From Rhodospirillales bacterium (GTDB taxonomy: Bacteria; Pseudomonadota; Alphaproteobacteria; Micavibrionales; Micavibrionaceae): a stretch of DNA of 64,000 nucleotides. A model generated the notes under the pieces. It was not told where the DNA came from and ran no database searches. It was given only the letters and a program-made list of their open reading frames with translations. Position 1 is the first letter of the stretch, and every line of letters starts with the position of its first letter. Position numbers and translations under genes: made by a program. The stretch spans positions 186,001 to 250,000 of the forward strand of contig JACKIU010000002.1 of assembly GCA_020638295.1 (NCBI GenBank). The letters are read 5' to 3'. Positions 8,468 to 17,431 of the stretch are shown piece after piece.

Positions 8468-8573
8468 TTTTATAGCTTTGCTTTTCTTTTCCGCTAGGCA
8501 TGAAGAACGAAGCGTATAAAATAATACGTAAGCGACGAATAACGACGCGGAAAAGGAAATGAAAGCTATAAAA
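8468..8573. repeat. Long inverted repeat covering the purK start
   Basis: Left arm 8468-8494 and right arm 8547-8573 are complementary at 24 of 27 positions. The right arm contains the purK ribosome-binding site (AAAAGGAA) and the codons ATG AAA GCT ATA AAA. Two of the three mismatches fall in the ATG. The 52-nt centre carries CTAGGCA, GAAGCGTA, ATACGT and TAACGACG, words shared with the repeats at 44333 and 49870. See findings. Confidence 0.75.
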
Positions 8574-9623
8574 CTTGGAATACTCGGCGGAGGCCAATTA
8601 GGACGCATGAGCGCGCTGGCCGCGGCCAATCTCGGCATTAAGGTCGTAATCTTCACGCCCGAACAAAATTCTCCGGCCTCTCAGGTCGCCGCGAAGACCA
8701 TTATCGCCGATTATACCGACGAGCGCGCCCTGACAGAATTTTCCGAAATTGTTGATGTGATTTCTTATGAGTTTGAAAATATCCCTGCAAAAACAGTGGC
8801 ATTCCTCCAGAAACTTAAACCCGTTTACCCGGATGAAAAACTCCTGGAGGTCTCTCAAGACCGTCTCAGCGAAAAAAACTTCCTCAACGCGATCAAAATC
8901 CCCACAGCGCGCTGGGCCGCCCCCAAATCGCCCAACGAAGCCATCAAAACACTTCAGGACTGGGCCGCTGAAACCTGTATATTCAAAACGACACGTTTCG
9001 GATATGACGGAAAGGGTCAAGCGCGATACACAAGCGATTCCAATATCGAAACGCTATGGACCGGGTTTAATGGCGCCCCGCTCATCATGGAAGAAATCAT
9101 CGATTTCGCTCATGAAATTTCCGTCATCGTTGCCCGCGATGCGACCGGAAAAATCGTCCATTACGATCCCGGCCTCAACGAGCACAAAAATCACATCCTT
9201 TCAAAAACCACCGTGCCCGCCCCGCTCGATCAAAACATCCTGAGCGAAGCCGTCCACCTCACCGAAACGCTCGCCGAAAATGTTGGTCTTCGCGGTATTC
9301 TGACGCTGGAGCTGTTTGTCACCAGAGACGGACGCCTGCTCGCCAATGAAATCGCCCCGCGCACGCATAATTCCGGCCACTGGAGCATCGATGCCTGCGC
9401 CCACTCCCAGTTTGAAAATCATGTCCGCGCGGTGTGCGGCCTGCCTGTTATCGAACCACACCGCCACTCAGATTGCGAAATGCACAATCTCATCGGCGAT
9501 GACATCAACCGCATTCAAAAGCATCTAAATCAAGAAAACGCTTGCCTTCATACCTATGGCAAGCAAGATATACGCGAGGGCCGCAAAATGGGCCACATAA
9601 CGATTTTAAAGGATAAATCATGA
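8559..9623 (+). CDS. purK: 5-(carboxyamino)imidazole ribonucleotide synthase
   Basis: ATP-grasp enzyme that carboxylates AIR with bicarbonate to N5-CAIR, the substrate of PurE. 354 residues. The N-terminal dinucleotide-like fold begins ILGGGQLGRM. The ATP-grasp core has TRFGYDGKGQ, and the metal/phosphate region has NEIAPRTHNSGHWSIDAC. The ATG at 8559 is preceded by AAAAGGAA, but both lie in one arm of a 27-nt inverted repeat, so initiation may be dampened by mRNA structure. Its stop overlaps the fumC start by 4 bp (ATGA), suggesting translational coupling. Confidence 0.96.
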   Translation: MKAIKLGILGGGQLGRMSALAAANLGIKVVIFTPEQNSPASQVAAKTIIADYTDERALTEFSEIVDVISYEFENIPAKTVAFLQKLKPVYPDEKLLEVSQDRLSEKNFLNAIKIPTARWAAPKSPNEAIKTLQDWAAETCIFKTTRFGYDGKGQARYTSDSNIETLWTGFNGAPLIMEEIIDFAHEISVIVARDATGKIVHYDPGLNEHKNHILSKTTVPAPLDQNILSEAVHLTETLAENVGLRGILTLELFVTRDGRLLANEIAPRTHNSGHWSIDACAHSQFENHVRAVCGLPVIEPHRHSDCEMHNLIGDDINRIQKHLNQENACLHTYGKQDIREGRKMGHITILKDKS

Positions 9624-11038
9624 ACGAGGCAGTAAAAAAAATGGCACAAGACACCCGCATCGAAAGCGATTCCATCGGCGAGATCAACGTCCCGGCTGAG
9701 GCTTATTACGGCGCGCAAACTCAGCGCTCCCTGCATAACTTCGATATTGGCACTGAAAAAATGCCCGCCCCGCTCATCCGTGCCCTCGGCATTCAGAAAA
9801 AAGCCGCCGCCCTGACCAACCTCGACCTCGGCGTTTTGGATAAAGACCTCGGCAAGGCCATCCTGCAAGCTGCCGATGAGGTCATCGACGGTACATTGAT
9901 CGACCAGTTCCCACTCGCCGTCTGGCAAACCGGTTCCGGCACCCAATCCAACATGAACGCCAACGAAGTCATCGCCGGCCGCGCCAACGAAATCATCTCA
10001 GGCACTCGCGGCGGCAAAAGCCCCGTGCACCCCAACGATCACTGCAATATGGGGCAAAGCTCAAACGACACCTTCCCTACCGTCATGCACATCGCCGCTG
10101 TAGAGGAAATTCACGCACGCCTACTGCCTGCGCTCGAAAAACTCCATGCAGCATTGGACAAAAAAGCCGCAGCATTTTCTACCATCGTCAAAAACGGTCG
10201 CACCCACCTGCAAGACGCTACCCCGCTCACGCTGGGTCAGGAATTTTCCGGCTATGCCAAACAGGTGGAATACGGCATCGCCCGCGTGCGTGACACTCTG
10301 CCGCGCCTTTATCAGCTCGCTCAGGGCGGCACCGCTGTCGGCACCGGTATCAACTCCAAGGCTGGTTTTGCCGAAAAATTTGCCGCTCAGGTGGCCGAAC
10401 TCACTGGCCTGCCATTTGTCACCGCCGAAAACAAATTCGAGGCTCTGGCTGCCCATGATGCGCTCGTAGAGGCCTCCGGCGCACTCAACACACTCGCCGT
10501 ATCGCTGATGAAAATCGCCAACGACATCCGATTGCTCGGTTCCGGCCCACGCTCCGGCATCGGCGAAATCATCCTGCCCGCCAACGAGCCGGGCTCCTCA
10601 ATCATGCCCGGCAAAGTCAATCCTACCCAGTGCGAGGCCCTGACCATGGTCTGCGCCCAAATCATGGGCAACCATACAACCGTATCTGTGGCGGGTTCAA
10701 ACGGCCATTTTGAACTCAACGTCTTCAAACCGGTGATGATCTACAATGTCCTGCAATCCATCCGCTTGTTGGCTGACAGCGCCCGCAGCTTTACTGACAA
10801 TTGTGTCACGGGCATCGAAGCCAACGAAAAACGCATCAAAGAATTGATGAGCAACTCCCTGATGCTCGTCACAGCTTTAAACCCGCATATCGGCTATGAC
10901 AACGCAGCAAAAATCGCCAAAAAAGCCTACGCCGACGGTACGACGCTGAAAGAAGCCGCGCTGGAACTGGACCTCCTCACCGCCGAACAATTCGATAAAT
11001 GGGTTGACCCGCTGACCATGATCAAACCGAGGGATTAA
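9620..11038 (+). CDS. fumC: Fumarate hydratase class II
   Basis: Oxygen-stable TCA-cycle enzyme interconverting fumarate and malate, cytoplasmic homotetramer. 472 residues. The fumarase/aspartase signature GSSIMPGKVNPTQ lies near residue 324. Upstream active-site segments include SGTQSNMNANEV, QSSNDTFPT and GRTHLQDATP. The last distinguishes it from aspartate ammonia-lyase together with overall similarity to FumC. The ATG at 9620 overlaps the purK stop; a second ATG at codon 8 is also possible. The small RHH gene follows 3 bp after its stop. Confidence 0.95.
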   Translation: MNEAVKKMAQDTRIESDSIGEINVPAEAYYGAQTQRSLHNFDIGTEKMPAPLIRALGIQKKAAALTNLDLGVLDKDLGKAILQAADEVIDGTLIDQFPLAVWQTGSGTQSNMNANEVIAGRANEIISGTRGGKSPVHPNDHCNMGQSSNDTFPTVMHIAAVEEIHARLLPALEKLHAALDKKAAAFSTIVKNGRTHLQDATPLTLGQEFSGYAKQVEYGIARVRDTLPRLYQLAQGGTAVGTGINSKAGFAEKFAAQVAELTGLPFVTAENKFEALAAHDALVEASGALNTLAVSLMKIANDIRLLGSGPRSGIGEIILPANEPGSSIMPGKVNPTQCEALTMVCAQIMGNHTTVSVAGSNGHFELNVFKPVMIYNVLQSIRLLADSARSFTDNCVTGIEANEKRIKELMSNSLMLVTALNPHIGYDNAAKIAKKAYADGTTLKEAALELDLLTAEQFDKWVDPLTMIKPRD

Positions 11039-11041
11039 GGC

Positions 11042-11263
11042 GTGCGTAAGCGCTCAATCAACATTCTAGGCCACCAGACAAGCATCACTCTTGAAGATGA
11101 ATTTTGGGATGAGCTAAAGTATAACGCACAACAACGCGGCCTGTCGTTAAACAAACTGATCGCCGAGATTGACGAGGCGCGGGAGGAACAAAATCTCTCC
11201 AGCGCCATTCGCCTTTATGTCCTAAAAATACTGCAGCAAAATCTTATTGCAAAAGACCTTTAA
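11042..11263 (+). CDS. Ribbon-helix-helix domain protein
   Basis: 73-residue protein matching the RHH_4 type found across Alphaproteobacteria: a short basic N-terminus (RKRSINILGHQTSITLEDEF), then helix A with FWDELKYNAQQRGLSLNKLI and a second helix. It probably binds DNA as a dimer; the target is unknown. The GTG start at 11042 has TAAGG close by, overlapping the fumC stop region. It is co-transcribed with fumC. Its 3' end overlaps the end of the convergent AsmA gene by 20 bp. Confidence 0.8.
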   Translation: MRKRSINILGHQTSITLEDEFWDELKYNAQQRGLSLNKLIAEIDEAREEQNLSSAIRLYVLKILQQNLIAKDL

Positions 11264-14200
11264 GCAACCCCTGAAGTGCCTCCTGCGCTTTTTCCTCATC
11301 ACTCTTTGGTGCGACTTGTGGCTGCTCTTGCACAGGCGCTGGCTGAACACCTTCAATGCCCGATGCCGGTTCCGTTTCAGGCACAGGCGCCGGCTGTTTT
11401 TGCTGCGGCAAAATACCGAATTTTTGCAACTTGCTGGTTACATCTTCACCCAATAAATCTGGCAATTCTTCCACCACTTTTTGCTGCAATCTTTGTCGCA
11501 CAAACGTATCAAACAACCCGCTGCCAAACGTGTTGCCGGGATTATCCAGAGATCCTCGAATAACAACGTCAAACGGCGTCACCTCATTGGAAACATTAGC
11601 CAGCGTAATCGTATGCGTTGTATCAATGAACCAGCGTGGCAAACTAACATTTCCCTTTGAAACGATTGTCGCCTCAGGGCCGGTCATCTGCATGCTGGTG
11701 ATGTTGACCACACCATTGCTAATCGCATAGCGCCCCTCAACCGTATCAAAGGCGGTCTGCCCGCTGGACGTGCTGGAGCGCAAAATCTCCTGCACCCGTG
11801 GCAACGGCTTGCTGCTTTCCATCAAAGCCCCCGCCAGCCCGGCCAGATCAAATCCCTTCATCACGACCTTGTTCCCGGATAAATTCGCCGCCCCACTTAA
11901 ACTGGACACCAGCGCCGCCTGCGAGGCCCCTTGACCGGCCACATCAAAATCCAGCGACACATCGCCTTCCGCCTGAATGCGTCCGGAACCGGCCAAAGCC
12001 TTGGCCAGCGCCCCCATATTGATATTCTCGATCTGGCTGGCTATCTTCACGGCCATCGGCGCTGATGGTGAAGACGATGAAACCGTCCCGTTCGCCGCGA
12101 TCTGTCCGTCATATAGGCCCGATTGCAAATTCGCAATATTCATCACACCGTCCTGAATGGTCAGCTTCAACGCTGGTTTGCTCAAATTCCATGTCTCATA
12201 GATGATTGAATTGGCCGCCACGTCCAAATTCGCATTCATCGCATGCAACCAGCCCGTATCCATCGGCGCGGATGACCATTTCCCGCCGCCAGCCGATGAA
12301 CCCGAAACGCTCTTCTGCTCCGTAGATGACCCGCTTTTGCCGCTTTTCAGCACCAAATCACCAATCCGCAAGGTTCCGGATAAGGACGGCTTGGCCCCCG
12401 AACCGTCAATCCGTATATTGCCATTCACACTCGCCCCGGCCAAATCGGCGTTAATAGCGCTCAAAGAGGTCACCTTGCCCTCCATCGCCACATCGGCCTT
12501 AAAGCTCATCGGCTTGGCCAGCGAAGCATAATCCGGCGCGCCCGGGGCAAAATTCGCCAACATCTTGGCCATATTCGGATGCTTCACATTTACCGCCAGC
12601 CCGCTGATTGCCGGAGATGTAATTGGATTCGCCACCGTCCCGCTCGCGCCAACTTCGCCGCCCATCGCCTGCACGGACAGCTTCACATCCAAAACCGACA
12701 CATTCCCGCTGGCCTTCACATTCGCCTTGGTCGTTCCGAGATTCTTCGGCCAGGCGGATGTATCCATCTTAAACGCCCCGGCCAGCTTATACGGATCGGG
12801 GGTATCAACCGCCGCGCTCAAATCCAGCCCGGCCATATTTTTCAAATCCGCAATCGCCCCGCTGACATTGACACTGGAGCCGACAAACTGATCCGCCCCG
12901 GCCTTGGTAATCTTCAATGTATTCGGCCGCAGCGCAGCCTCAACCACAAAGCCTTTAATTTCATGCCCCGCCAGCGTCGCATCATTGACCCGCAAATCAA
13001 TATCGGCATCATAGGGCAAAGCCAACGTTTTGAGCGGCTGCAAAGGATCACCCGTTTTCGGTTCAGACGAACCGCCCATAATCGAGTCAAAGTCCAGCCG
13101 GTCCGCCACCACCTTGGCGCTCAACAAACTGCGTACCGAGTCATTTTGCCCCTTAAACGCACCGGAAACCGAAAAGGCAGCCGAATCCATATTAATCACA
13201 CCCTTATCGAGTGACACACTCGACGGACGCACTTTACCGGCAAATTCAAACACGCCGCGCTTGGCATCTTTGACCAAAGGCAGGTTAGCGAGCCCCGTAA
13301 AGGCCTGCACCGTGACGGGCAAATTCTGCGTCTCTCCTTTCAACTCAAATGCCGCTGCCGGGCCGGAATAAATCACCGCGCCCGTTTTGGCCGATTTAGA
13401 CTTCTCGGCAAAGCTCAAAGCCCCGGACAGCTGCGCACGGCCCTGCCCCGGCATCTCGCCGATATCCGCCTGCGCCGCAAAACTTTTTTCTGTATTTTGC
13501 AGGTTAAATTGCACCTCTTTGAGAACCTGCCCGTTAAAAATCACCCCCGGCGCGCGCAGCGAAAGTTTCACATCGCCCAGCTCGGGAATTTCCAGCGTTT
13601 TCGGCAGCATCCCGCCCAAAGACAGCGGATCAAAACCACCCTGGCCCGATGCGCTCTTTTTCTGGCCGCCTATCAATGCATCAAGATCAATGATCTCCTG
13701 ACCAACAAACGTGCCCTGCACACTGATCGGCTCCATCGCCGCAGCAATCTCGCCGCTCAAACGCTTCCCGGCAATTTCAATGTCCGCATTCTTCAGCGCC
13801 GCTTTTTCCGCATTCGCACTCAGCAAGCCGCTGATACTCACCCCGCCTTTAAGCGGCGCATCGCCCTCCTTCATCAAAGCCGCCAGATCGGCAATCTGCA
13901 CCGCAGCCTCACCCTGCACCTCCGGCGCATCGCCAAAGCTCACAACCCCGGCATAACGCACCGCCACACCGCGCATCTGCCCTTTCAAATTCAAACTGGT
14001 CGATTGCAGCGCCTGATCGATTTTCCCCGTCTTGGCCGTAAAGCTCACCGGTGTGCCGTTATAGTCCACCCCGCCTTCGACCTCGAACGGTCCTTGCAAA
14101 GAATCAGCCTCAACATCAAGATTGATTTTGCTCAAAACCAACGGCGCCTTCTGCCCCGGCTCACGATACAAAAACGAACCGTCATTGATGCTAACACCAT

Positions 14201-14669
14201 CAAAAGAAAGAGAAAATTTCCGACCCGCCTGCCCCTTATTTGCGCCATCAACAGCCTGCTTGGCGCTCATCATCGCCTCGACCTTCGGCGTCATAAAGTT
14301 GAACCGCCCCTCGGCATTCTTGCTCAGCGATATCTGCGGCGTATCCAGATAAACAGTATTCACCCCCACTTTCCCATGAAACAACGGCGACAGCTCCACC
14401 CGCACATCCAGCTTCTTAAACGCCGCCAGCGTCTTCTCCCCACTTGCATCAGCAGGATCAGCCACCCGCACATCCTCCAGATACACACGCGGACTCGGGA
14501 GCAGCGCTAAAGACACATCTCCGCCAATCTGCACGTTATACCCGGTGATCCCCTCAATCTGCTTAAGCGCTGGCTCTTTATACTGGTTCCAGTCAAAAAA
14601 GCTTGGCGCAATGGCGAGGACCGCCAACACAACAACAACGAGAGAAAGGAAAGCGAACAACCACTTCAT
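11244..14669 (-). CDS. AsmA family protein
   Basis: 1141-residue member of the AsmA/YhdP group, inner-membrane-anchored periplasmic proteins thought to act as bridges for lipid transport to the outer membrane or to affect its assembly. One N-terminal transmembrane helix (about 4-22) ends in the family hallmark APSFFDWNQYK. Long repetitive beta-strand stretches follow, with the AsmA C-terminal region at about 780-1060 (LKLTIQDGVMNIANLQSGLYDG and nearby). The tail at 1080-1141 is Pro/Gln/Glu-rich and ends in a short amphipathic helix (EALQGLLKGLLQ). It is transcribed away from the pha block, 73 bp downstream of the cNMP-binding gene. Confidence 0.9.
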   Translation of the reverse strand: MKWLFAFLSLVVVVLAVLAIAPSFFDWNQYKEPALKQIEGITGYNVQIGGDVSLALLPSPRVYLEDVRVADPADASGEKTLAAFKKLDVRVELSPLFHGKVGVNTVYLDTPQISLSKNAEGRFNFMTPKVEAMMSAKQAVDGANKGQAGRKFSLSFDGVSINDGSFLYREPGQKAPLVLSKINLDVEADSLQGPFEVEGGVDYNGTPVSFTAKTGKIDQALQSTSLNLKGQMRGVAVRYAGVVSFGDAPEVQGEAAVQIADLAALMKEGDAPLKGGVSISGLLSANAEKAALKNADIEIAGKRLSGEIAAAMEPISVQGTFVGQEIIDLDALIGGQKKSASGQGGFDPLSLGGMLPKTLEIPELGDVKLSLRAPGVIFNGQVLKEVQFNLQNTEKSFAAQADIGEMPGQGRAQLSGALSFAEKSKSAKTGAVIYSGPAAAFELKGETQNLPVTVQAFTGLANLPLVKDAKRGVFEFAGKVRPSSVSLDKGVINMDSAAFSVSGAFKGQNDSVRSLLSAKVVADRLDFDSIMGGSSEPKTGDPLQPLKTLALPYDADIDLRVNDATLAGHEIKGFVVEAALRPNTLKITKAGADQFVGSSVNVSGAIADLKNMAGLDLSAAVDTPDPYKLAGAFKMDTSAWPKNLGTTKANVKASGNVSVLDVKLSVQAMGGEVGASGTVANPITSPAISGLAVNVKHPNMAKMLANFAPGAPDYASLAKPMSFKADVAMEGKVTSLSAINADLAGASVNGNIRIDGSGAKPSLSGTLRIGDLVLKSGKSGSSTEQKSVSGSSAGGGKWSSAPMDTGWLHAMNANLDVAANSIIYETWNLSKPALKLTIQDGVMNIANLQSGLYDGQIAANGTVSSSSPSAPMAVKIASQIENINMGALAKALAGSGRIQAEGDVSLDFDVAGQGASQAALVSSLSGAANLSGNKVVMKGFDLAGLAGALMESSKPLPRVQEILRSSTSSGQTAFDTVEGRYAISNGVVNITSMQMTGPEATIVSKGNVSLPRWFIDTTHTITLANVSNEVTPFDVVIRGSLDNPGNTFGSGLFDTFVRQRLQQKVVEELPDLLGEDVTSKLQKFGILPQQKQPAPVPETEPASGIEGVQPAPVQEQPQVAPKSDEEKAQEALQGLLKGLLQ

Positions 14670-14742
14670 CGAAGATCTCCTGATTTTTAAGGCTCATGCC
14701 CCTTATATAGGAAAAACGCCCGCAATGACAAGAAAGCAGATG

Positions 14743-15273
14743 TTAAGAATAACGGTCGCTAAAAGCATCCACCGCTTTTAAAAACTCTTCCAGTTTCGGC
14801 AAAACCGCTGTTTGAAACGTCCGCTGGCGAGAACGTGGCAACGACGACAAAACATTCTCATAAATAATCTCCGTCGTTTCGACCAGATCCTGAACATTAC
14901 TCTTCTTGTTCACCAGGGTATTGTTGGCTAAAACCACCCGCTGACTAAGCATCTGCACGATGGCTTTAATCGTCGGGTCAGATTTATTCAGCTTCGCCTG
15001 AAACGATTGCCGCGTTATAACAATAAGGTTACAGTCCTCAACAGCCCGCACCGAAGCCGTGCGCCGCTCATCGAAAATCAAGGCCATTTCACCGAAAATC
15101 TGCCCCAACTCAAGCTTGGCCAAGCGAATTTCCTGACCTTCATTCTCGGTATAAACCTCAACACTTCCCGACTGGATAAGATAGGCGCAGCTCCCTGGCT
15201 CCCCCTCTTCCATAATCAGGGTGCCTTTGGGTACATACCGACGCTCAAGAATAACGTTTGATCCGCGACTCAT
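14743..15273 (-). CDS. Cyclic nucleotide-binding domain protein
   Basis: 176 residues. The N-terminal cNMP-binding fold spans about 8-120: ERRYVPKGTLIMEEGEPGS, YLIQSGSVEV, then the phosphate-binding cassette FGEMALIFDERRTASVRA. That cassette has the Gly-Glu-x-Ala and Arg-x-Ala residues that contact cyclic phosphate. No helix-turn-helix is visible in the C-terminal 55 residues, so it is not a Crp-type activator but more likely a stand-alone sensor or adaptor. It starts 17 bp after the phaB stop on the same strand, so it is probably the third gene of phaA-phaB-cNMP. Confidence 0.85.
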   Translation of the reverse strand: MSRGSNVILERRYVPKGTLIMEEGEPGSCAYLIQSGSVEVYTENEGQEIRLAKLELGQIFGEMALIFDERRTASVRAVEDCNLIVITRQSFQAKLNKSDPTIKAIVQMLSQRVVLANNTLVNKKSNVQDLVETTEIIYENVLSSLPRSRQRTFQTAVLPKLEEFLKAVDAFSDRYS

Positions 15274-15290
15274 AGGCTCAACTATACAGC

Positions 15291-16013
15291 CTAACTCATA
15301 TATTGGCCACCATTGGCTGACAATGTTGCACCGGTAATAAAGGCGGCCTTGTCAGACGCCAAAAACGATACCAGCGCGGCAATTTCCTTCGGCGTGCCCA
15401 TGCGCCCAACCGGGATTTGCTTCACAATACTCTCCAGCACTGCCGAATCCATGGATTCCGTCATCTCGGTCTTGATATAGCCCGGACAAATCGCATTCAC
15501 TGTAATCCCCTTGCGTGCACTCTCCAGCGCCAGCGCCTTGGTAAAACCGAGCATCCCTGCTTTGGCCGCCGAATAATTCGCCTGCCCCAACTGGCCCTTT
15601 TGCCCGTTAATAGAGCTGATATTGATAATCCGCCCGGCTCCGCGATCGCGCATCCCGGTAATCACTGCGCGGCACATATTATAACAGGATGTCAGGTTCG
15701 TCTCGATCACCACATGCCAGTTCTCTTCCGGCATTTTGTGCAGCATCCCGTCGCGCGTAATCCCGGCATTGTTAACCAGAACGCCAACCGGTCCCAGATC
15801 TCTTTCAACCTTGGCCACAGCCTTCTCACACGCAGGCAAATCTGCAACATCGACCTTATAGGTCTTTGCCTCGGTCTTTTCTTTAAACGCCTTCGCCGCA
15901 GCATCATTATCGGCATAAAATGCCGCGATCTTATACCCCTCGGCAATCAGACCTTCCGAAATCTCTTTTCCGATCCCGCGCGTCCCGCCGGTCACAATCG
16001 CCACTTTATTCAT
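15291..16013 (-). CDS. phaB: Acetoacetyl-CoA reductase
   Basis: NADPH-dependent short-chain dehydrogenase reducing acetoacetyl-CoA to (R)-3-hydroxybutyryl-CoA, the second step to polyhydroxybutyrate. 240 residues. The Rossmann motif TGGTRGIG is at 8-15, NNAG at 81-84, and the catalytic set is Ser133/134, Tyr147 and Lys151. The PhaB-like NISSINGQKGQLGQANYSAA separates it from FabG. The ATG at 16013 follows GAGGGAAG. It is 46 bp downstream of phaA; a tandem heptamer repeat fills that gap. No phaC synthase lies in the window. Confidence 0.93.
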   Translation of the reverse strand: MNKVAIVTGGTRGIGKEISEGLIAEGYKIAAFYADNDAAAKAFKEKTEAKTYKVDVADLPACEKAVAKVERDLGPVGVLVNNAGITRDGMLHKMPEENWHVVIETNLTSCYNMCRAVITGMRDRGAGRIINISSINGQKGQLGQANYSAAKAGMLGFTKALALESARKGITVNAICPGYIKTEMTESMDSAVLESIVKQIPVGRMGTPKEIAALVSFLASDKAAFITGATLSANGGQYMS

Positions 16014-16029
16014 CTTATTTCTTCCCTCT

Positions 16030-16071
16030 TAAAAACTACTAACCACTAACTACTAACTACTAACCATTAAC
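16030..16071. repeat. Six tandem heptamers spanning the phaA stop
   Basis: Read on the plus strand the units are TAAAAAC, TACTAAC, CACTAAC, TACTAAC, TACTAAC and CATTAAC, six contiguous 7-bp copies with a conserved TAAC-type core. They overlap the phaA stop codon (16060-16062) and run to within about 17 bp of the phaB start. Confidence 0.8.
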
Positions 16072-17247
16072 TTTCTCAACACACATCGCAATCCCCATTC
16101 CACCGCCAATGCACAACGTCGCCAGACCTTTTTTTGCATCACGCCGTTTCATCTCATGCAGCAAGGTTGTCAGCACCCGCGCCCCCGAAGCGCCAATCGG
16201 ATGCCCCAGCGCGATCGCCCCGCCATTCACATTGGTAATCTCCGGATGAAAGCCCGCCTCGCGCATCACACAACACGCCTGGGCTGCAAAGGCTTCATTG
16301 GACTCAATCAGTTCCAGATCGCCGACTAACCACCCAGCCTTCTCCAATGCCTTCGCACTCGCCGGAATCGGCCCCGTGCCCATAACTTGCGGATCAACTC
16401 CCGCCGTAGCCCAGCTTTTAATCCTGGCCAACGGTGTCAAACCGCGTTTTTGCGCTTCACTTTCACGCATCAATAAAACCACGGCAGCCCCGTCATTAAT
16501 CCCCGAGGCATTCCCGGCAGTAACAGTCCCGTCCTTTTTAAACGCCGGACGCAAACCGCCAAGTCCTTCTGCCGTAACACCCGCCCGCGGAAATTCGTCC
16601 GTGTCAAACACGATCTCTTCTTTGCGCGTTTTAATCGTCACCGGCACAATTTCATCCTTAAATTTACCGGCTGCAATCGCCGCTTCGGTGCGCTGTTGCG
16701 ACTGTGCGGCAAACGCGTCTTGATCCTCACGGCTGATCGAAAACTTTTCGGCAATATTCTCCGCCGTAATCCCCATATGATAGTCGTTATAAATATCCCA
16801 CAATCCGTCAACGATCATCGTATCTTTCATTTCGACATTGCCGAACTTCACGCCATCACGCATATGCATACAATGCGGCGAAGCGCTCATATTCTCCTGA
16901 CCGCCCGCAACAACAACATCCGCATCGCCACACAAGATCGATTGCAGGCCGAGCGCCACGGTTCGCAACCCCGACCCGCAAACCTGATTAATCGTATAGG
17001 CCGTTTTTTCCTCAGGAATACCTGCGTATATCGCAGCCTGCCGCGCCGGATTTTGCCCAATCCCGGCAGCCAAGACCTGACCCATAATAACTTCATCGAC
17101 ATCCGCAGGCTCAACCCCTGTTTCGTTCAACACAGCTTCAATCACAACCTGCCCGATTTTCGCTGCAGGCATACCGGATAAACTTCCGCCAAATGCCCCA
17201 ATAGCCGTCCGCTTGGCCGCAACAATCACAACCCCGTCTTTACTCAT
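16060..17247 (-). CDS. phaA: Acetyl-CoA acetyltransferase (beta-ketothiolase)
   Basis: Condenses two acetyl-CoA to acetoacetyl-CoA, the first step of PHB synthesis, and runs in reverse in degradation. 395 residues. The nucleophile Cys90 is in INQVCGSGLR, the histidine in NGGAIALGHPIGASGAR and the second active-site cysteine in CIGGGMGIAMCVE. Biosynthetic thiolase rather than fatty-acid thiolase is favoured by length, by QENMS and by the phaB partner. It begins the phaA-phaB-cNMP unit and is divergent from phaR across 184 bp. A PhaR-regulated shared promoter region is plausible there, though no site was identified. Confidence 0.94.
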   Translation of the reverse strand: MSKDGVVIVAAKRTAIGAFGGSLSGMPAAKIGQVVIEAVLNETGVEPADVDEVIMGQVLAAGIGQNPARQAAIYAGIPEEKTAYTINQVCGSGLRTVALGLQSILCGDADVVVAGGQENMSASPHCMHMRDGVKFGNVEMKDTMIVDGLWDIYNDYHMGITAENIAEKFSISREDQDAFAAQSQQRTEAAIAAGKFKDEIVPVTIKTRKEEIVFDTDEFPRAGVTAEGLGGLRPAFKKDGTVTAGNASGINDGAAVVLLMRESEAQKRGLTPLARIKSWATAGVDPQVMGTGPIPASAKALEKAGWLVGDLELIESNEAFAAQACCVMREAGFHPEITNVNGGAIALGHPIGASGARVLTTLLHEMKRRDAKKGLATLCIGGGMGIAMCVEKVNG

Positions 17248-17431
17248 TTTTCTCTCCGAAAATATTTAAAAATAAACTTTATACAAAGCCAAGATATGGC
17301 GCAGCATCCCCCATGTAAATCCATTTTTTCGACGCAGCGCAAAAATTTTCTTTTCACCAAATAAAATTTATGCTTATTATGAATCCATTCCACTGCAGCA
17401 AAATTGAATTTTTAACCAAAGAAGGTGCAAC

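Noticed and set aside
16030..16071. CRISPR or origin iterons
   Set aside because: Seven-bp contiguous units with no spacers and no replication gene nearby; it overlaps a stop codon in a metabolic operon.
17248..17431. Specific PhaR operator in the phaA-phaR gap
   Set aside because: CTGCAG-containing sequence is present near 17394, but I could not show a repeated or conserved site, so none is annotated.
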